Shown here: positions 1 through 15,000 of the stretch, piece after piece | Layout of the letters: each line of letters starts with the position of its first letter | Numbering within the stretch: position 1 is the stretch's first letter | Notes under the pieces: model-generated | Database searches by the model: none | Seen by the model: only the letters and a program-made list of their open reading frames with translations | What the model was told of the DNA's origin: nothing | Position numbers and translations under genes: made by a program | From: Veillonellales bacterium | Lineage (GTDB): Bacteria; Bacillota; Negativicutes; JAAYSF01 | Assembly (NCBI GenBank): GCA_039680175.1 | Contig: JBDKTO010000019.1 | Coordinates: forward strand, 1 to 52,912 | Length of the DNA: 52,912 nt | Direction of reading: 5' to 3'

Positions 1-3000
1 TCTTTATCCTTATCCTTATCTTTATCTTCGGCTTTGGCGGCACTGCTGTCGCCTGCCGTTGAATCAAGCTGCAGTACACTGGTTCTCGCGGCAATACCGG
101 TTTCCGTTATCGGATTGCCATTGCCAGTCAGGGACGGACCGGCTGTGCCAGCGCTGTTCCCCGACGGCTCCGGGAGAGTTCTTCCATTGGTAGTTATGGC
201 ATGCTCCGCTGCGGTAGAGGCATCATCCGTCCCGCTGATCCGGACACTGCCGGAAACTCTTAGGGCTGTTGCGTCGGTTTCCGCTTTGCCGCCCAGCATA
301 TTCAGATAAAATACTCCCTGGGGCTTCAGTGCCAGCGCAGCATTTCCCACCTGGCCGGGAGCCAGGTTCGGCCCGGCGACTGCGGTATAGTATTTGTTGG
401 TGAAGTTTGCCATAGCGGAAATATTCATATTCCGCAATCTCAGGTTATCGGTGCTGCCGGCGGTAATAGCCACATTCACAGCATCCATGGAATTAACCGT
501 CACATCTTTGCTGCCGGTTAGGGTGATATCAGCCGAGTTTGCCGACTTCCGGTTATATCCGGTCAAGGTAATCGTTAACGGGTCGGAACCGCTGCTGTAC
601 AGATCGCGCAGCGTCACATCATTACCGGCAAGGGCCATGCTATGATTGACCTGCCCCCTAAACACTGCGGTATCACCGTTGGCAATAAGATGATCGGCGT
701 CGATCAGCAAGGGATTGCTGTCGGTTCCCAATGTACCGGTATCGGCAATAAACGTAACGGTATTGCCCTGGGTCGCGACTGAATTAATAGTATCATTGGT
801 ATTTGTCAGAATCGAACCATGGGCATGCAGCCTTACATCGCTCTGACTGTAGATTTCCGCCACTGTTAAATCATTGTATAAGCTGTCGATGTAGATGCTG
901 CCAGCCGCCCTGGCAGTCAGGGCAGCACCGTCGGCCAAGCTGACACTGAATGGCGCAGCCTGAGTACCGATACTGCCGGAATAGCCGCCCTCAATTACCG
1001 TCCGGCCGCCTTTTATGGCCGTCAGCTTTTGCGCCTCCGTCCAATTAGCCTGAGCGGTATTCCAGGAAGTTTGCGCTTCATTCCAGGCGGCTTGCGCTAT
1101 TGTCCAATTATTTTGCGCAGCCTGATAATTATTTTCTGCTTTCGTCAAATTGTCCTTAAACGATGCAAAACTTGTTTGGGCCGTCTGCCAAGCGTTTTGG
1201 GCATTCTGCCAAGCTTGTTTATTGGGAGGATACAATTGCTGGAGAGGGTCTAATTTATCCCACTTAGCCTTTGCTGCTTGGTAAGCCTCAAGCTTCGCCG
1301 CATAGTCAGTATTAGCCATATAATAAGCGATTTCCGCCTGGTTGTATTGCGCTTCGCTTGTCTCTTTGGCATTCTTAACCGTATTGTAAGCGCTTTGCGC
1401 CGCGTCATAAGCGCTTTGCGCCTCTTCGTAAGCCGCCTTTTCCGCCGCCAAATAGTCGCCGGCACTAATTCCCTGTAAAGCCGCTTTCCCCGAAGTGGAG
1501 ACATCGTATACTCCGGCCTTGCCCTTAAGACGGATTGTACCGTTATAAATACCGTTCACATCATTGACCCGGGTACCGCTTTGAATGCTTTCAACATTAA
1601 TTGGACTGGCAGAACCAATATACACATGGTCTCTGGCCATCGCCGTCAGCGTATCCGATTTTGTATAAACCGCTTTTCTGAGCGCAATATGAATGTTGTT
1701 ATTGGCATCAATGGTTACATCATCACTTTCGGCAGCCGCCAGAGCCAGCCGCGCTGCACTGGGAGTCACCGTACCGTCAGCATTGGTAATATCTTTCAAC
1801 GCAGCCGTATCGCCGGCTTTAATGACGAGTTCACCGTTATCTGTGCCAATTCCTCCCTGTTTAGCGTTCAGCTTGACATGGCGTCCGGTCACATTCGGAT
1901 CCTGCAGGGTACTGTCCGTGCTGACCGTCTGCTTGGCAATCCCCAGGTCAATCGAATATTTCAGCTGGCTGTCTGTCCATCCTTTAGTCGTCATGCTGGC
2001 TCTGTCAGCATCGGTAAGCGTATACGTATAATTGGCATCATATGTGGCATTGCTGTTCAATTGACTGCTTACCGTACGGTACGTTTCCGTCTTCTGATCA
2101 ATATACTGCTGCTGCTGTGCCGCCGTCATCCCGGCCTGAGTAAACATTAATTTATCGCTGTCGGTCGCCGTATACGTATAGTTCGGATCATAAGCATCCG
2201 CCGTATAGCCTGTCACCTTGCCGTTACTGTCATAAGATGCCGTCACATGGCGCAGGCGCCAATAGTCGAAATACGCCGATGTCTTGCTAGCGGCATAGGC
2301 TGTCAAAGCCTGATTGTTCAAGGCTGCCGCCTGATCTCCCTGTTTGACCTGCATCCGGTCCCATACGGCATTGAGTTCGTCAACCGTCCGCGTATCGGTC
2401 GTCTCCAGCGGATTGGCATCTACCAGCGAGCCGTTAGCCGCCTCAACCGTTACATCACCGCTTTTGGATTCAATATGCCCCAGCCTGAAATCCCCGTTTG
2501 GCTGGCGCAAATTAATATTCTTAGCGGCAATCGCGTCAACACTGTCGTCAACGCCGGTACCCATCACGCTGACATTCAATGCCTGATCATCACTGCCGAT
2601 GGTACCGGCAGTGGATATCAGATTGATGCTGTTTGCACGAATCACCGCATTGCTGCCGCCTGCCGCCTGCAAAATACTGCCGTCACCAGTAAGAGTCACT
2701 GTACCATACTGGCCACTGCCATAGGTATCAATGTTATTGATCCGCAAATCACCGGCCGTAGCGTTTAAACTGATATCTCCGGCCTGGGTAGTCGCTGCTA
2801 AACTGCCTGATGAGCCGAGCAGCTTCACATTTATCGGCAAATCATTGCCAATCCCATTACCGAGACCACCGGCGTTTAATGCAATGGATTGCGCCGAAAT
2901 CACCGCATCCTTATTGCTGCCGGTAATTGCACCATTGCCGGCCGAAACCGTAATTTTCCCGCCCTGATTGGTAAGTGATTTATTCAGTACGATATTGCCG

Positions 3001-6000
3001 CTGCCTTTGACATTAATCGCGGCATTGCCGGCATCATAGCCGATAAAGCTGATGCCAATCGGGTAATCGGCTTTAGCAGAATACGTATAAACATCTTTCG
3101 ATCCGGTTTCGGTAGTCCGGTCCGTCACATAATGCTTGTAGAAACCGAGCCAGCCGCTTCTATAGGTATATTTCTGTTCTGTCACATTGGAATTAAGCAG
3201 GATATTTTTGTATGTCCGTTCCAGTCCTACATTCTCCAGGCTCGTATCCACAACGGCATAAGCGCCGTTAGGCAGCGATACCAATTGTCCGGTTGTCGTC
3301 GTGCTGCTTATCTTATCGGAATCACTGGTGACCCAGCCTAACGGATCCCAGCCCCACATGCCTTTCTTGTGATCATAAACATCCTCCGTCGTTGTTGACT
3401 TATCCTGCCCCAATGTCCATACATAGCGGGTGCCTGTTACCGGGCTATACCCGCCGTCAACCGTTCGGGTGGAAGAGCCGGAAATGGTTGTAACCGGAGC
3501 TTTGCCTGAAGTGCCCGTATAAGAAACGGTCGTCGCAATGGTACCGTCATCATTCCGCCCATACTGTGTAACCTGATAATAATGATTATTGCCGGCATCG
3601 GTGTAAACTTTTCCCGTATCGGTAATTTTAACAATTCCGTGAAGGCCTCCCGTATCAAGCGCATTCAGTACCAAACCGTAGGAGGTATTGTTGGTAATGC
3701 TGATGTTGCTGTAACCGTCCATGGCTTTGATATTGCCGCCGCCGGTATTCATAATCTGACCGAACAATTCAACCCGTCCGCCCTTGGTCCTGGCGTCACC
3801 CAATTCAATCTGATTGGTAGCAGGATTGTAATAAGCGGCTATGGTGCCGAAGGCATCATTTTGCAGGCCGGTAACCTGATACTTGGTATCTGACGGGCTG
3901 CCGGCAGCAGCCCATTCCTGTTTTTTATCATTAATAAACTGCCCCAGAGTCTTCGATTCTGTACCGGAATACTTGCTGTTGTTATCCAAGGTCAGGCTCC
4001 AGTTATCGACTCCGCTTTGGATCGTGCCGTTGATATTGAGATATTCGCCGCTGATATATACCGTACCGTTGGCAAAAATACCGCCGCTGCCATTAGCAGT
4101 CAGTTTCTTATCAAATCCTGACGTCGTAATTCTCGGCACGTTATTGAAGGTACTCTCCAATCCGCCTAAGAGGCCATACGTCAACTGCCAAGATGGGTCG
4201 TTATTAACTGCATTGTTCCACAAAGAACGGGGATCGCCGCCTACAGAGGTCAGTCCTGTGGTATATGCCTGGTATACATTGCCGTTAGTTGCCGTGATCT
4301 TAACGGTATCGGCAACAATATTCGGCTGGCCGCCGTCGCTTCCTCCCTGCAGTGAAATACTGCCTTCTTTATTGTATATATTGACTAATCCACTGGCATT
4401 GGTAATACTGTCGGTGATCTGGATATCGGGCCCGGAAGTGAAAATTTTATTTAATTTATCCCCGCTGTACAGTACGGAATCAAAAGCATTGCTAATGTTA
4501 ACCGTAGGTTCAGCAGCTCCGTCCAAATGATAAGTAGTGTTGACGGCCGTTCCTGGGGACACATTATACGTTTCCGTTCCATTCGTCGATTGATAAGTAA
4601 CCGTATCAACAACCTTGCTGACTTTTACATCGCCCCCGCCCCGGGGCAAAGAAATCTGCAGATTTTTGGCATCTGCGGCAGTTGACTTGTTCCGGCTGAT
4701 CACATCTTGGGTACTCGTTACTTCCACGCCGTTAAGGTTCACATGTCCGCCTTTATCATCAATTGTCAGTTGATGGGTCCTTACATACAGCGGACTATTA
4801 TTAATGATGGTAATACTGGAATCTTTGGGCGACTGGAGAATGCCGCCGCCGATAAGATTATCGGCGGTAACATTGATATTACCGCTCTTAGCCGTAATAT
4901 TATTGACATTCAGATAGTAAACATCAGCGCTGGCCAAGGCAATTTTGCTACCGCTGCCGTCAGTCATCAGCATCCCCATACCGGCAAGCTGGCTGTCAAT
5001 ATAAGCGATATCGGAATCATAAGCGGCTATCGCTTTGTCGTCCCCGGCATAGTTTGCCTTTAAGTTCTCCAGCTCCTGACGGCGGGTAAACAGGTTATCC
5101 ACCAAATTTTCCTTGGTAATATAGTAGCTGACGCCTTCTGAATTCTGTATTGTCACATTATAGGCCAAATTACCGTTCCCGGTATTTTCGTCTATGTTAA
5201 AGGCAGTGATATCTCCCTCTTTGATTGGATTAACGATGAGAACCTGCTTGTTTTGGATACCGGTTTCCAGTTTGCCGTTAACATTGACCGTGCGTGCAGT
5301 GGTGGCAGCACCGGAATTGTATTCCGTGGCAAAGGAAACATCCCCGCCGCCAAACAGCTTGCTGATTGCGGAGGCCAGCTTTGCCAGCGCCTCACGGTAG
5401 GCGTCCTCACCCTTACCGTAACCGACAGCGGTGACGGTGCCGGGTTCTGTCAGCAGGTTAATATCATTGACACTGCCCAGCCAGTTATTTTGACCAATAT
5501 CGATCGTTTCCGTCTGGTTTACAGCAGCATCAGCCTTGGGAGACCCTTCAATCGGAATCACCGAATCATTATACAAATCCGTATTGGCTCTGGCGGTTAT
5601 CGTGCTCGTCAGCCCACCGGCACTGCGGCCGGCGTAAAGATTAATATTACCGTCTGTTCGCCAAGTACGGACGGCCTCCCCGCTTGGCGAATCACTATCG
5701 GCCAGTGTTATAGCGATTATCGGATTAATGGCGGAATTCGTCGCACCCTGAGAAGCGCCGGCTAATCCCCATACATTAACGCCTACTGAAGTCTGAGCAT
5801 CATCAGTGGTGTAGGCAGCCAGCGTAACATCGCCCACCGAATCAATTTTTACGTTTTTCCCTACGGAAACTTTCGTAGTAGGATTCATCGTAATAGTAGA
5901 AACCGCCTTGGCAATCTCAATCGCGCCGCCGGCTTTCAAGCTGGCCCCGTCATAGTCCTGCATATCGGTCAGGGCTTCAAAAACCATATCCCCCGGATTC

Positions 6001-9000
6001 TTTTTATCACCGATTAAAGCAAGGTTGGCGCCCTCGCCAATGACAATCTCCGTATTGCCGGTAAATAGACCGGCAGACTGGGCTGCCGCACCGTTTAACA
6101 GGCCGCCGGATCCCGCTTCCACGTTATCGTCATGATTGTCTCTCGCCGGCTTTAGCAAATGGTTAATCGCCTTAACGTTCAAATCTTTTGTGGTAATATT
6201 ACCGTTAAGCAATGTTTCGACATTCATTGTCAGTGTATTGCTGCCAATCGCGCCGCTGGCCCCCGCCACCGAAGCATTCCGGCTGTTTGCATGGGAATGA
6301 ACCGTACCGGTATATTCAGCCGTCATCGCAAGGGCTGCCGAATGAATCTGCGTATTGTCGTTGACGTTGCCGATGGCCGCCCATACATTATCCAGGGTAT
6401 TCCCATTATTATCTGTGAGCTTATTTATATTGGTTGTAGCTTGGGCCGCCGCACCGCTGATGATGCCGCCGCTGCCGGCTGTGGCTTCGGCTGAGGAATC
6501 GTCATTGCCGCTGGCACTCACCGTTATGCTTTCGCTATCTGTCGTTCCTCCCGCAACGGTTATGTTCTTACCCAAATAAGCAGCAGCGTTAGGAGTCACG
6601 TCGGTTTCAGCCAAATTTGCCCCCACAGCGATAATGCCGCCTACTTTGCCGCTGGCACTGGCGCTTTCCTTACTGTCGGCATCGGCGGCAACGTTGATAC
6701 TGCCTGCCACAGTAAAGCTGCTGTTATCGCCAAGATACGCCGCTATATTATAATTTTCTTTTGCGGTACTCTTGGTAGCATTCACATCGATCAAGCCGCC
6801 GCCGGAACCGGTAGCCTCAGCATAGGAGGATATTCCATCTGCGGGCAGTAAAAGATTAGCGGTTACGTTTAGCGCATGCAGCGGAGAATTATCCGCCGTA
6901 TACGCACCGGTCATATTGCCCGAGCCAAGATACGCCTGCACGGTCGGGTCGACTTCAGCATCAGCCAGGGAAGCTCCCACGCTGAGAATGCCAAAATTAT
7001 AGCCTTCGGCGATAGCCTTAGCGGAAGGCGTTGCTGTCGCCTTAACTGTTAGTTGGCTGAATCTATTATAAATCTCGTAAATGGTACCGTCCGCATTATA
7101 GTAAATAGTGGTACTGCTGGGTAAATTGAGCCGCACATTGCTGCCTGTATAGGCTTTGGTTGCGGATTTGACAGCAGCGGTGGCCTTGGAACCTCCCCCT
7201 GCGCCGACTCCGGCGGCTCCGGCCGTGGTTTTTGCCTGTACCGTATCAGTGTTGTCGGCTGTCAGGTTGAGGGTACCGCCGGCTCCCATACTCACCGAAC
7301 CGTTATCCGCAATAAAAGCCTCAGATTTTCCCTCATCATCTGTGGTAGCAATGGCAGCGCCGATGCCGATACCGCCTACCCCTACACCGATGGCTTCCCC
7401 GGTAATCGTTGCCGTATGTGATGATGCTACAGTCAGCGTTTTAAGGGTATTGGCGACTACCGCCTTATCGACATAAGATTCCGTATCGGTTTTATCCTGC
7501 AGCGTGGTTACCGCCGCACCGCCGGCAAAGAATCCTGCACTTGGCGCAAGCACTGTACCGCTTAAGGCGGTATCCGTATTGGCTTGTACTGTAATTCCGT
7601 TGGCCGCGGTCAGTGTACCATAGGCATTCGTAACACCGTCCACATTGGCCGTAAACACCGCGCCAACTACAGCCGGCCCTGCCAAAGCCACCGAAGCACC
7701 TGCTACCTTTCCTGCAGCCGAATGATCCGCCTCCGCTTTTATACTTGCCGTGTTGACCGACATAGTACCCGAACCAACATAAGCCAAAGAGCAACTGCTG
7801 TCGTCAATAATTCCCGCCGCACCGGCAATCGCACCGGTAAAACCGGCTCCGCCTGCGGCAACGGTATCGGTGAAATCTTCCGCCAAATCGCTGTTTATTG
7901 ACAGGTTATCTGCCGTAATATTACTGCCGGTACCAATATAAGCTTGTACATTATCGGCAGTCGAAATAATACTAACCGCGCCGCCTAGGGCAACGCCTCC
8001 GGCTACACCGCTGCCGACAATGCCGGTAAACTTCAAATCCTTTTGGGCTTTCACCTTTATGTCTTTACCGGCGCTGACTGCAGCATTCTTGCCGATCATC
8101 GCCACCGTTCCATTAGGTACGGCAGTACCGGCAGCAGCTTGAACCGCCGTGCCGTTGACAGTACTGCCGATTTTTACCGACTTATTATTCAAGCTGCTTC
8201 CTGCACTTTGTATGTCACTGTTTTGATAGCTGCCGAGCAGTGCCTGATAGCGAGTGAAATCAAGCTGATTATCCACATAATCCTCTACATCATCTTCCGC
8301 GGGGTTATTACCATTCGCGGCGTCTTTTTTAGCCTTCAAGCTGGCCAAAGCATCAGCCGTAAGATTATCGTCGATGCCATATACCGACACACTGCCGGCA
8401 AGCCCCACAGCACCTGCGGACACGCCCACCGTATAGCTTTCAATATTGCGTGCCGCCATGGCAATAACATCTATACCGCCCAGCGCATCAGCAGTAACAT
8501 TGGCATTATCGGCAATATAGGCTGCCGTATCGTTTTTGATAAGACCGACATCCACACTGCCGGCCACTCCGAGGCCGCCGGCTCCGCCGGCTCCGCTTAC
8601 CGACAGGATATTCGCAGTATTGACCGCCGCCACACTGACCGATTGTGCATTGTTAGAACTCCACCAAATATCTTTCGCTGTTTCCGCATTGCGGGAATTG
8701 ATTTTAGCCTTGCCGATATAGGCCTTGGTAGTAGAATGGTCAATATCTACGCCCAGCGAACCGGCGACCCCGGCATATAAACCGGCACCGCCACCGGCTG
8801 CTACATCGGTTATTGTTTCCTTACTGTCCGCCTGTACCGTTAGCCCCTGGATCTGCTTAGCTGTCCGGCTGCCGTTGGCATCCGTATCGCCTGTATACAC
8901 ATTCCATGACTTACTATTTCCAGCATTGCCGCGTACCTTGGCATCTACGACCGCATTGTCGGCAATAAAACTTTCCGTATCCTTGGTAATATCCACCACA

Positions 9001-12000
9001 CCGACCGAACCGCCGACGCCGGCCGCACCAAAGACTATCCCGGCACTGATACCGGCTGCTCCGGCCACACTCAGTACATCGGTTGTATCTTGAGCGGAAA
9101 TTTCAATCCCGTCAATCGCCGTCACATCCGTATTGCCGCCAATATAGGCTTTTGTATCATCATTTAGGACGGTAGCCGTCACGGCGCCGGCTATGCCGGT
9201 TTCGCCGGCAGCCCCCAATGCCGCTGACAAAGCCATAATATTTTCATTGGCATTGGCTTTTACAGCAATATCGGCCATGCCAAAAGCAACATATCCGTCG
9301 TTACCTATTCTATGGGTAACCTGCGAACCGTCGGCAAGATAAGCTTGCGTCGTATTATTTACTACCGACACACCGGCTCCGGCCCCGATACCGGTAGCGC
9401 CGCCGCCCGAGAGGCCGCCGCCCACCGTCATTTGGTCATAATCGCTGGCAGCCGCCAGCAATAAATTCGAGTCAGTAAAACGATCAGTCGTAATTTTGCT
9501 GTTTTGTCCAATGTGGGCCTTTGTAGTGTCTGTCACCACATTAACAGCCGCTGCCCCGGCGAGTGATGTGCCGCCTCCGGCAACTCCGGCTGCGGTTGCC
9601 GTTCTAATGGTATTTTGGGTTGATGCCGATACGGCAATGCCTAAAACCGAACCTTTTTGTTCCTGTGCCTGGCGTTTTTTAGTCAGATTTTGGCTGTCGA
9701 GATTGCCATTGCCGTGGGTATTAATACCGGGATTGACGACATCGCCGCTGCCGTAATCTCCATACGAAATGTCAAACCCGCCCAGATTAGCAGTAACACC
9801 GTCGATGCTGTAACCCGGCCATGTCGAATTAAACGTATCACCTATCAATACCGTGGCCTGCACATTAGAGCCAAAGAAGGCCTGCACATTTTTGCTAACG
9901 ATATTGACTCCAGCAGAAGCACCTACCCCCGCTAAACTGCCAGTCGAAGCACCGCCGGTAAGCTGATTAAGTTCACTGTCATCCTGGGCCTCTACCAGCA
10001 AGCTGTCCCCTGTAGTTACCGTCGTCCACGGAGTAGTGCTTGCAGCCGTATCTGCACCGATATAGGCTTGGGTATCGGTATTCATATTATTTACATTGCC
10101 TGTTCCCGACAAGCCGGCTGAACCGCCAACCGCCGCTGCGGCTCCCAGGGAATTTACATTTTCCTGGGAAACTGCTGTGACAAGCAAATCTCTTGCTACA
10201 GCTACATTTGAACCAGTATCGATATATGCATACGTTTTGCCGCTATTGTCCACATAAATAATGGACTGACCCGCAGCACTACCGCCGCCGGCGGCTGCCG
10301 CCTCCGACACATTGATATCATCCGTTGTAGAGGCATTGACAGCCATATCATAATACTGCACCTTTATCGGATCAATATTCGGACCGACATAAGCCTTAGT
10401 CGTAGGCCGATCCAGTATGGTTGCCACTGCTGCCCCTTCTGCATAACTGCCGGTACTTGGAGCAACCAGGATGCCGTCCAAATCACTTTGATGCGTGGCC
10501 TCAATCGTGAGAGCTCCTGCTGTAATCGGTCCTAACGTATAGGCCTGCGTCAGGCTGGACAAATCCTCTGTCAAAAGCGTTCCGGCTAAGCCGCCGCTCC
10601 CGCCGGAAAGACCGCCGCCAATGATATTGGCGTTTACATTCTGTGCACTTTGTGCCGTTATCGCTACGGAACTATTTAGAAGAGAACTGTCTTCCAAAAC
10701 AGAACCGCCCTGGTCAACATAAGCAGCCGCATTGGTTTTCGCCGCTAACACACCGACGCTAACGCCGTAGGCTTGCGCTCCGCCGCTCACTGCACCTACA
10801 CCGGAAGTAAAATCCAAGGTATTCTTGGCATTCACATTTACACTGCCTGTCGTTGCCGTGATCTTAGCACTGCCGATAAAAGCATTGGTTCCGCCTGTCG
10901 CAGCAGCAGTGCCATTCAAGCGGCTCCCGATGGATGTATTATGATTGCTTAAGGTTGTACCGGCATTATTGATATCGGTATTTTGATATTGTCCCAGCAA
11001 ACCGGCATACCGGTCAAGGCTCATTTGGCTGTCGGCATACTCCTGGACATTGCTTTGTGAAGGATTATTCGCATCATTTGCATCCTGTTTAGCATTCAGT
11101 TGTTGTTTCGCCTGGTCACTGAGATCCGTGTCAACCGCATAGACAGATACACCGCCCGCTATTCCTACAGCGCCGCCCGATAGGCTGACAACATAACTGT
11201 CGATATCCTTATCCGACACGGCGCTTACATTCACCGCACTGCCGGTAACGGTACTGCCGTTGCCGATATAGCCGTCTGTCTCATTATTAATTACACCGAC
11301 ATCGACAGCGCCGGATACGCCTACGGCACCGCCGCCGGCCGCACCGCTGATCGAAAGCAGCTTAACCGTGTTATTCGCCCCGACATTGATGGATGCATGG
11401 GAAGAAACCGTATCATCATTACCGATATAGGCCCTGGTTGTGGAATCATCCACATTGACCGCCACGTTGCCGGCTACACCGGCATACAAACCGCCGCCGC
11501 CGCTGGCAATGACATCAGTTATATTTTCGCTGCTGACTGCCTGCACATTTACGCCGACAGTCATATAATCCGGATCATATCTGTCCAAATCGTCCAGATA
11601 ATGATGAACTCCCAGTGCGGTAATGCTGGAACTGTCGTCGATATAGCTTTCGGTATCTTTGGTAATGCTAAGAATATCGACGGAACCGCCTGCCCCCCCC
11701 TTCGTAATGCCAATACCAACATTGCCGGCTACCGCCGTCACCTTGGTCGTATCCTGGGCAAGCACTCTCAGATTATTTCCTACATCAATTATTGTATTTT
11801 TACCGACATAAGCTTTGGTCGTATCATCCAGCACATTGATCACGCCTGAGCCGGCTGCTCCGACATTGGCGCTTCCTCCCACTGCCGCCGCTGCAGTGAT
11901 GATATTTTCACCGGCAGCCGCCTTGACCCAGACATCCCGATCGGTTTCCTGATTCACATAACTCGCATCGTCGGTTATGCAGGTTTTAATCATACTGCCG

Positions 12001-15000
12001 TCATCAATATAAGAGGTAGTGCGATTCGTAATCACGGAAACTCCGGCGCCGGCGCCGACACCGGCAGTCCCGCTGACTGCCAAAGCACCGCCCAGCCCCA
12101 GTTCGTTATAGTCGCTGCCGGCCGTCACCAGAACGGTCGATTTATAAGCATTCACCGTCTGATCCTTGGTATACTGGCTGACATGAACATTTTTACCAAG
12201 ATGCGCATCGGTAGTATTACTGACTACATTGACCAGCGCCGAACCGTCAGCCGCCACAGTTTTGGCTGCAGCGCCGCCGGCGACTACCGACTGAATGGTA
12301 TTCTGCGCCACTGCCGTAACGGCCAAACCGCGTATCGTTCCGGTCTTTGGCGTTGCAATTCTTTTTTTCGCAGCCGCCGTATTGTCGATATCCCCGTGCT
12401 GATTGGTAGTAAAAGTTGGAGCCTTAACATCACTGTCACTATAATCCTGATAAGAAATAGCAAAATCGCCCAAATTAACCGTAACTTCCGGTCTATACCC
12501 CGTAAGCAGGAGGCTTGCATTGTCGCCGACAGTGGCCAGCGTCTTCTTCGTAACAACATTTACCCCAACGGCTGCGCCAATACCGGCATTTCCGCCGTAG
12601 GCGGCATCGCCGGCAACCAAAGTAAGGGTACTGTCATCCTCGGCTGAAATCACCCCACTGCCGGCAGCGGTAAGTGAAGCCGCTGTTTCCAGTGTATCGC
12701 CGCTCCGGCCCACAAAGGCCTCGGTATCCGTATTCATTACATGTACGTTGGCGGCTCCCGCTACTCCTACCTTGCCGCCGCCTGCCGCACTGCCGGCAAA
12801 GGATATGACATTTTCCCTGGAGTCTGCCTTTACCATCACATTGTCAGCCGCTGTCACAGCATCATCAGAATCAATATAGGCGTACGTATTCCCGCTGATC
12901 ACATCTACTTCGGCGCCAACACCCACACCGGCGCTTTTGCCAATCGCCAAAGCTCCTGCCAAGCCTGTAGCTGCCGCCCTATTACTAGCCGAAATTTCCA
13001 CACTGGCATCGCTGGCAGTCACCGCCGCATTCTTGCCAACAAAGGCCATCGTATTCTGCGTCATCACATTGCTGGCCAAAGATCCGGCAATTCCCGCCGA
13101 ACCACCGCCCGCGCCGCCCGCGGCAAGCGTAACTGTCTGCGCCCCTTCAGCAGCCGTTAAAGCTACATTTTTCGCCGCTACCGCAGTTTTCGCCGCACTG
13201 GCTGTTTGCTTGCTTCTTTCGGCGGCCACCGCCGCCTTATCGGCGATATAAGCATAAACATTGTCATTAGCAATGGATACCGCCGCCGAAGCGCCGAGGC
13301 CATTGCCATCCGTATTAGCGGCCACCGCCGCCGAACCCGCCGTAGAAGATACTGTGCTGCTGTCATTCGCGCCTAAACTTAGACCGCCGGTAATATCTAC
13401 CGCTTTTTTCGTATCGTCGCTGCCGCGAGAAACATATGTTTCAACATCATTGGCGCTGTAATTACCGGTCGCGGAAAAAGCACCCGCCATTTTGCCCTGG
13501 CTGGCACCGATTGCGGCTGTCAGAGCAACAAGATGACTATCCTCTGCGCCGGTAAGGCTGACATCTCCATTGCCGGTGATTTGAGAATCGTTACTATAAT
13601 CGGCTACGCCGTTATCCATGATATTGACACCGAACGATGCGCCAACGCCGGCTTTGCCGCCATATCCCACCGCGCCGCCGACTGCAACGATAGTTTCATT
13701 ATCCGCAGCGCTCACCGCCGTACCAAATGTCATTGGTCCATTCAGTTTCACCTGCGACTGGTCAATATAAGCGTCGGTATTATTTTGAAGCATATTGACA
13801 CTGACCTGACCGGCAGCACCTGTACCGCTGGGGGCAATCCCGCCGCTGGCCGACAAGCTGTAAATATCAGAATCGTTATTGGCTGATACGGATAAAAAAT
13901 CGTCCGTAATGGTAAAATCCGTTTTCGCTATATCTGCCTGGGTCGTGTCAAATATGCCGTTGAACATTAGCGCCCCGGCAATTCCTTTCGATGCGGCATT
14001 CGTATTCGCCGCCAGGGCCACCGCACCGGACAGGGCATAAATTCCCGTATCATTTGTCGCTTTAATATTGCTGCTGCCGACGGTTACCGTAGTCTTGTCC
14101 GCCGCAGCAGCATCGCCTACCAAAGCCACAGCCTTATCCTGCATGATATTCAGCGCCACATTAGCCGCCGCGCTGATTCCGGATTTGGCCTTGCTGCCGG
14201 CAGAATCGGCAGTCGATAAATTGGAGACCTTGCCGGTTACTTTATTTAAAGGGTCGTCATTATTTTCTTCAAAAAGGAAATGAATATCTTCCACCGGATC
14301 TGCTGGATCGGAAGTTTCATCGTCAAACAGGTAACGGATATATTCCACCGGATCGGATTCATCGCTGTCTTTGGCGGGTTCCGTTGTTTGCGGCTGATCG
14401 GCCGTAGCGCTGCCCGCCAAAGAAATGCCAACACTCGTACCGGTATTTTTACCGGTTACCGACAGAGAATTGCCCGCGGAAAGAGTACCTGTCGCCAAAG
14501 CCTTTGTATCCCGTTCAATCAGGTTAAAGGCAATGGAAGCGCCGATCCCAACACTGCCGCCTTCCGTAAGCCCTCCGGCCGCATTGATGTTGTACAGCGA
14601 ATCAGCGGCATTAATATTGATACTGTTCGCCGCTGCAATCCTAGCCTGGTTGGCTTCCGCATAGGTGGTATTCTGAATGATATCGGCAATAACTGTTCCG
14701 TTGAAACCAATATCGGCGGTCTTACCGCCCGCAGCACCGATTGATGTGTTCTTTACATTGGTATCGGCTTTAATGGTAGCAGTATTGGCGTTAACCTTGG
14801 CAGCGGAATCGATATATGATTTTGTCGTATTTTTTTCGATAAGCACCAGCGCCGACCCGCCGCCGCCGCTGCCTTGGGAAGCATCCCCCCACAGATCCGC
14901 ATCCGGCTTGGCGCTTTCCCGCGCCGCTTTAATATAATCATTCATCGGCGATTTTAAAAGGCCGGATAAATTTAAAGTGGTAATGTTATTCTCCGCTTGA

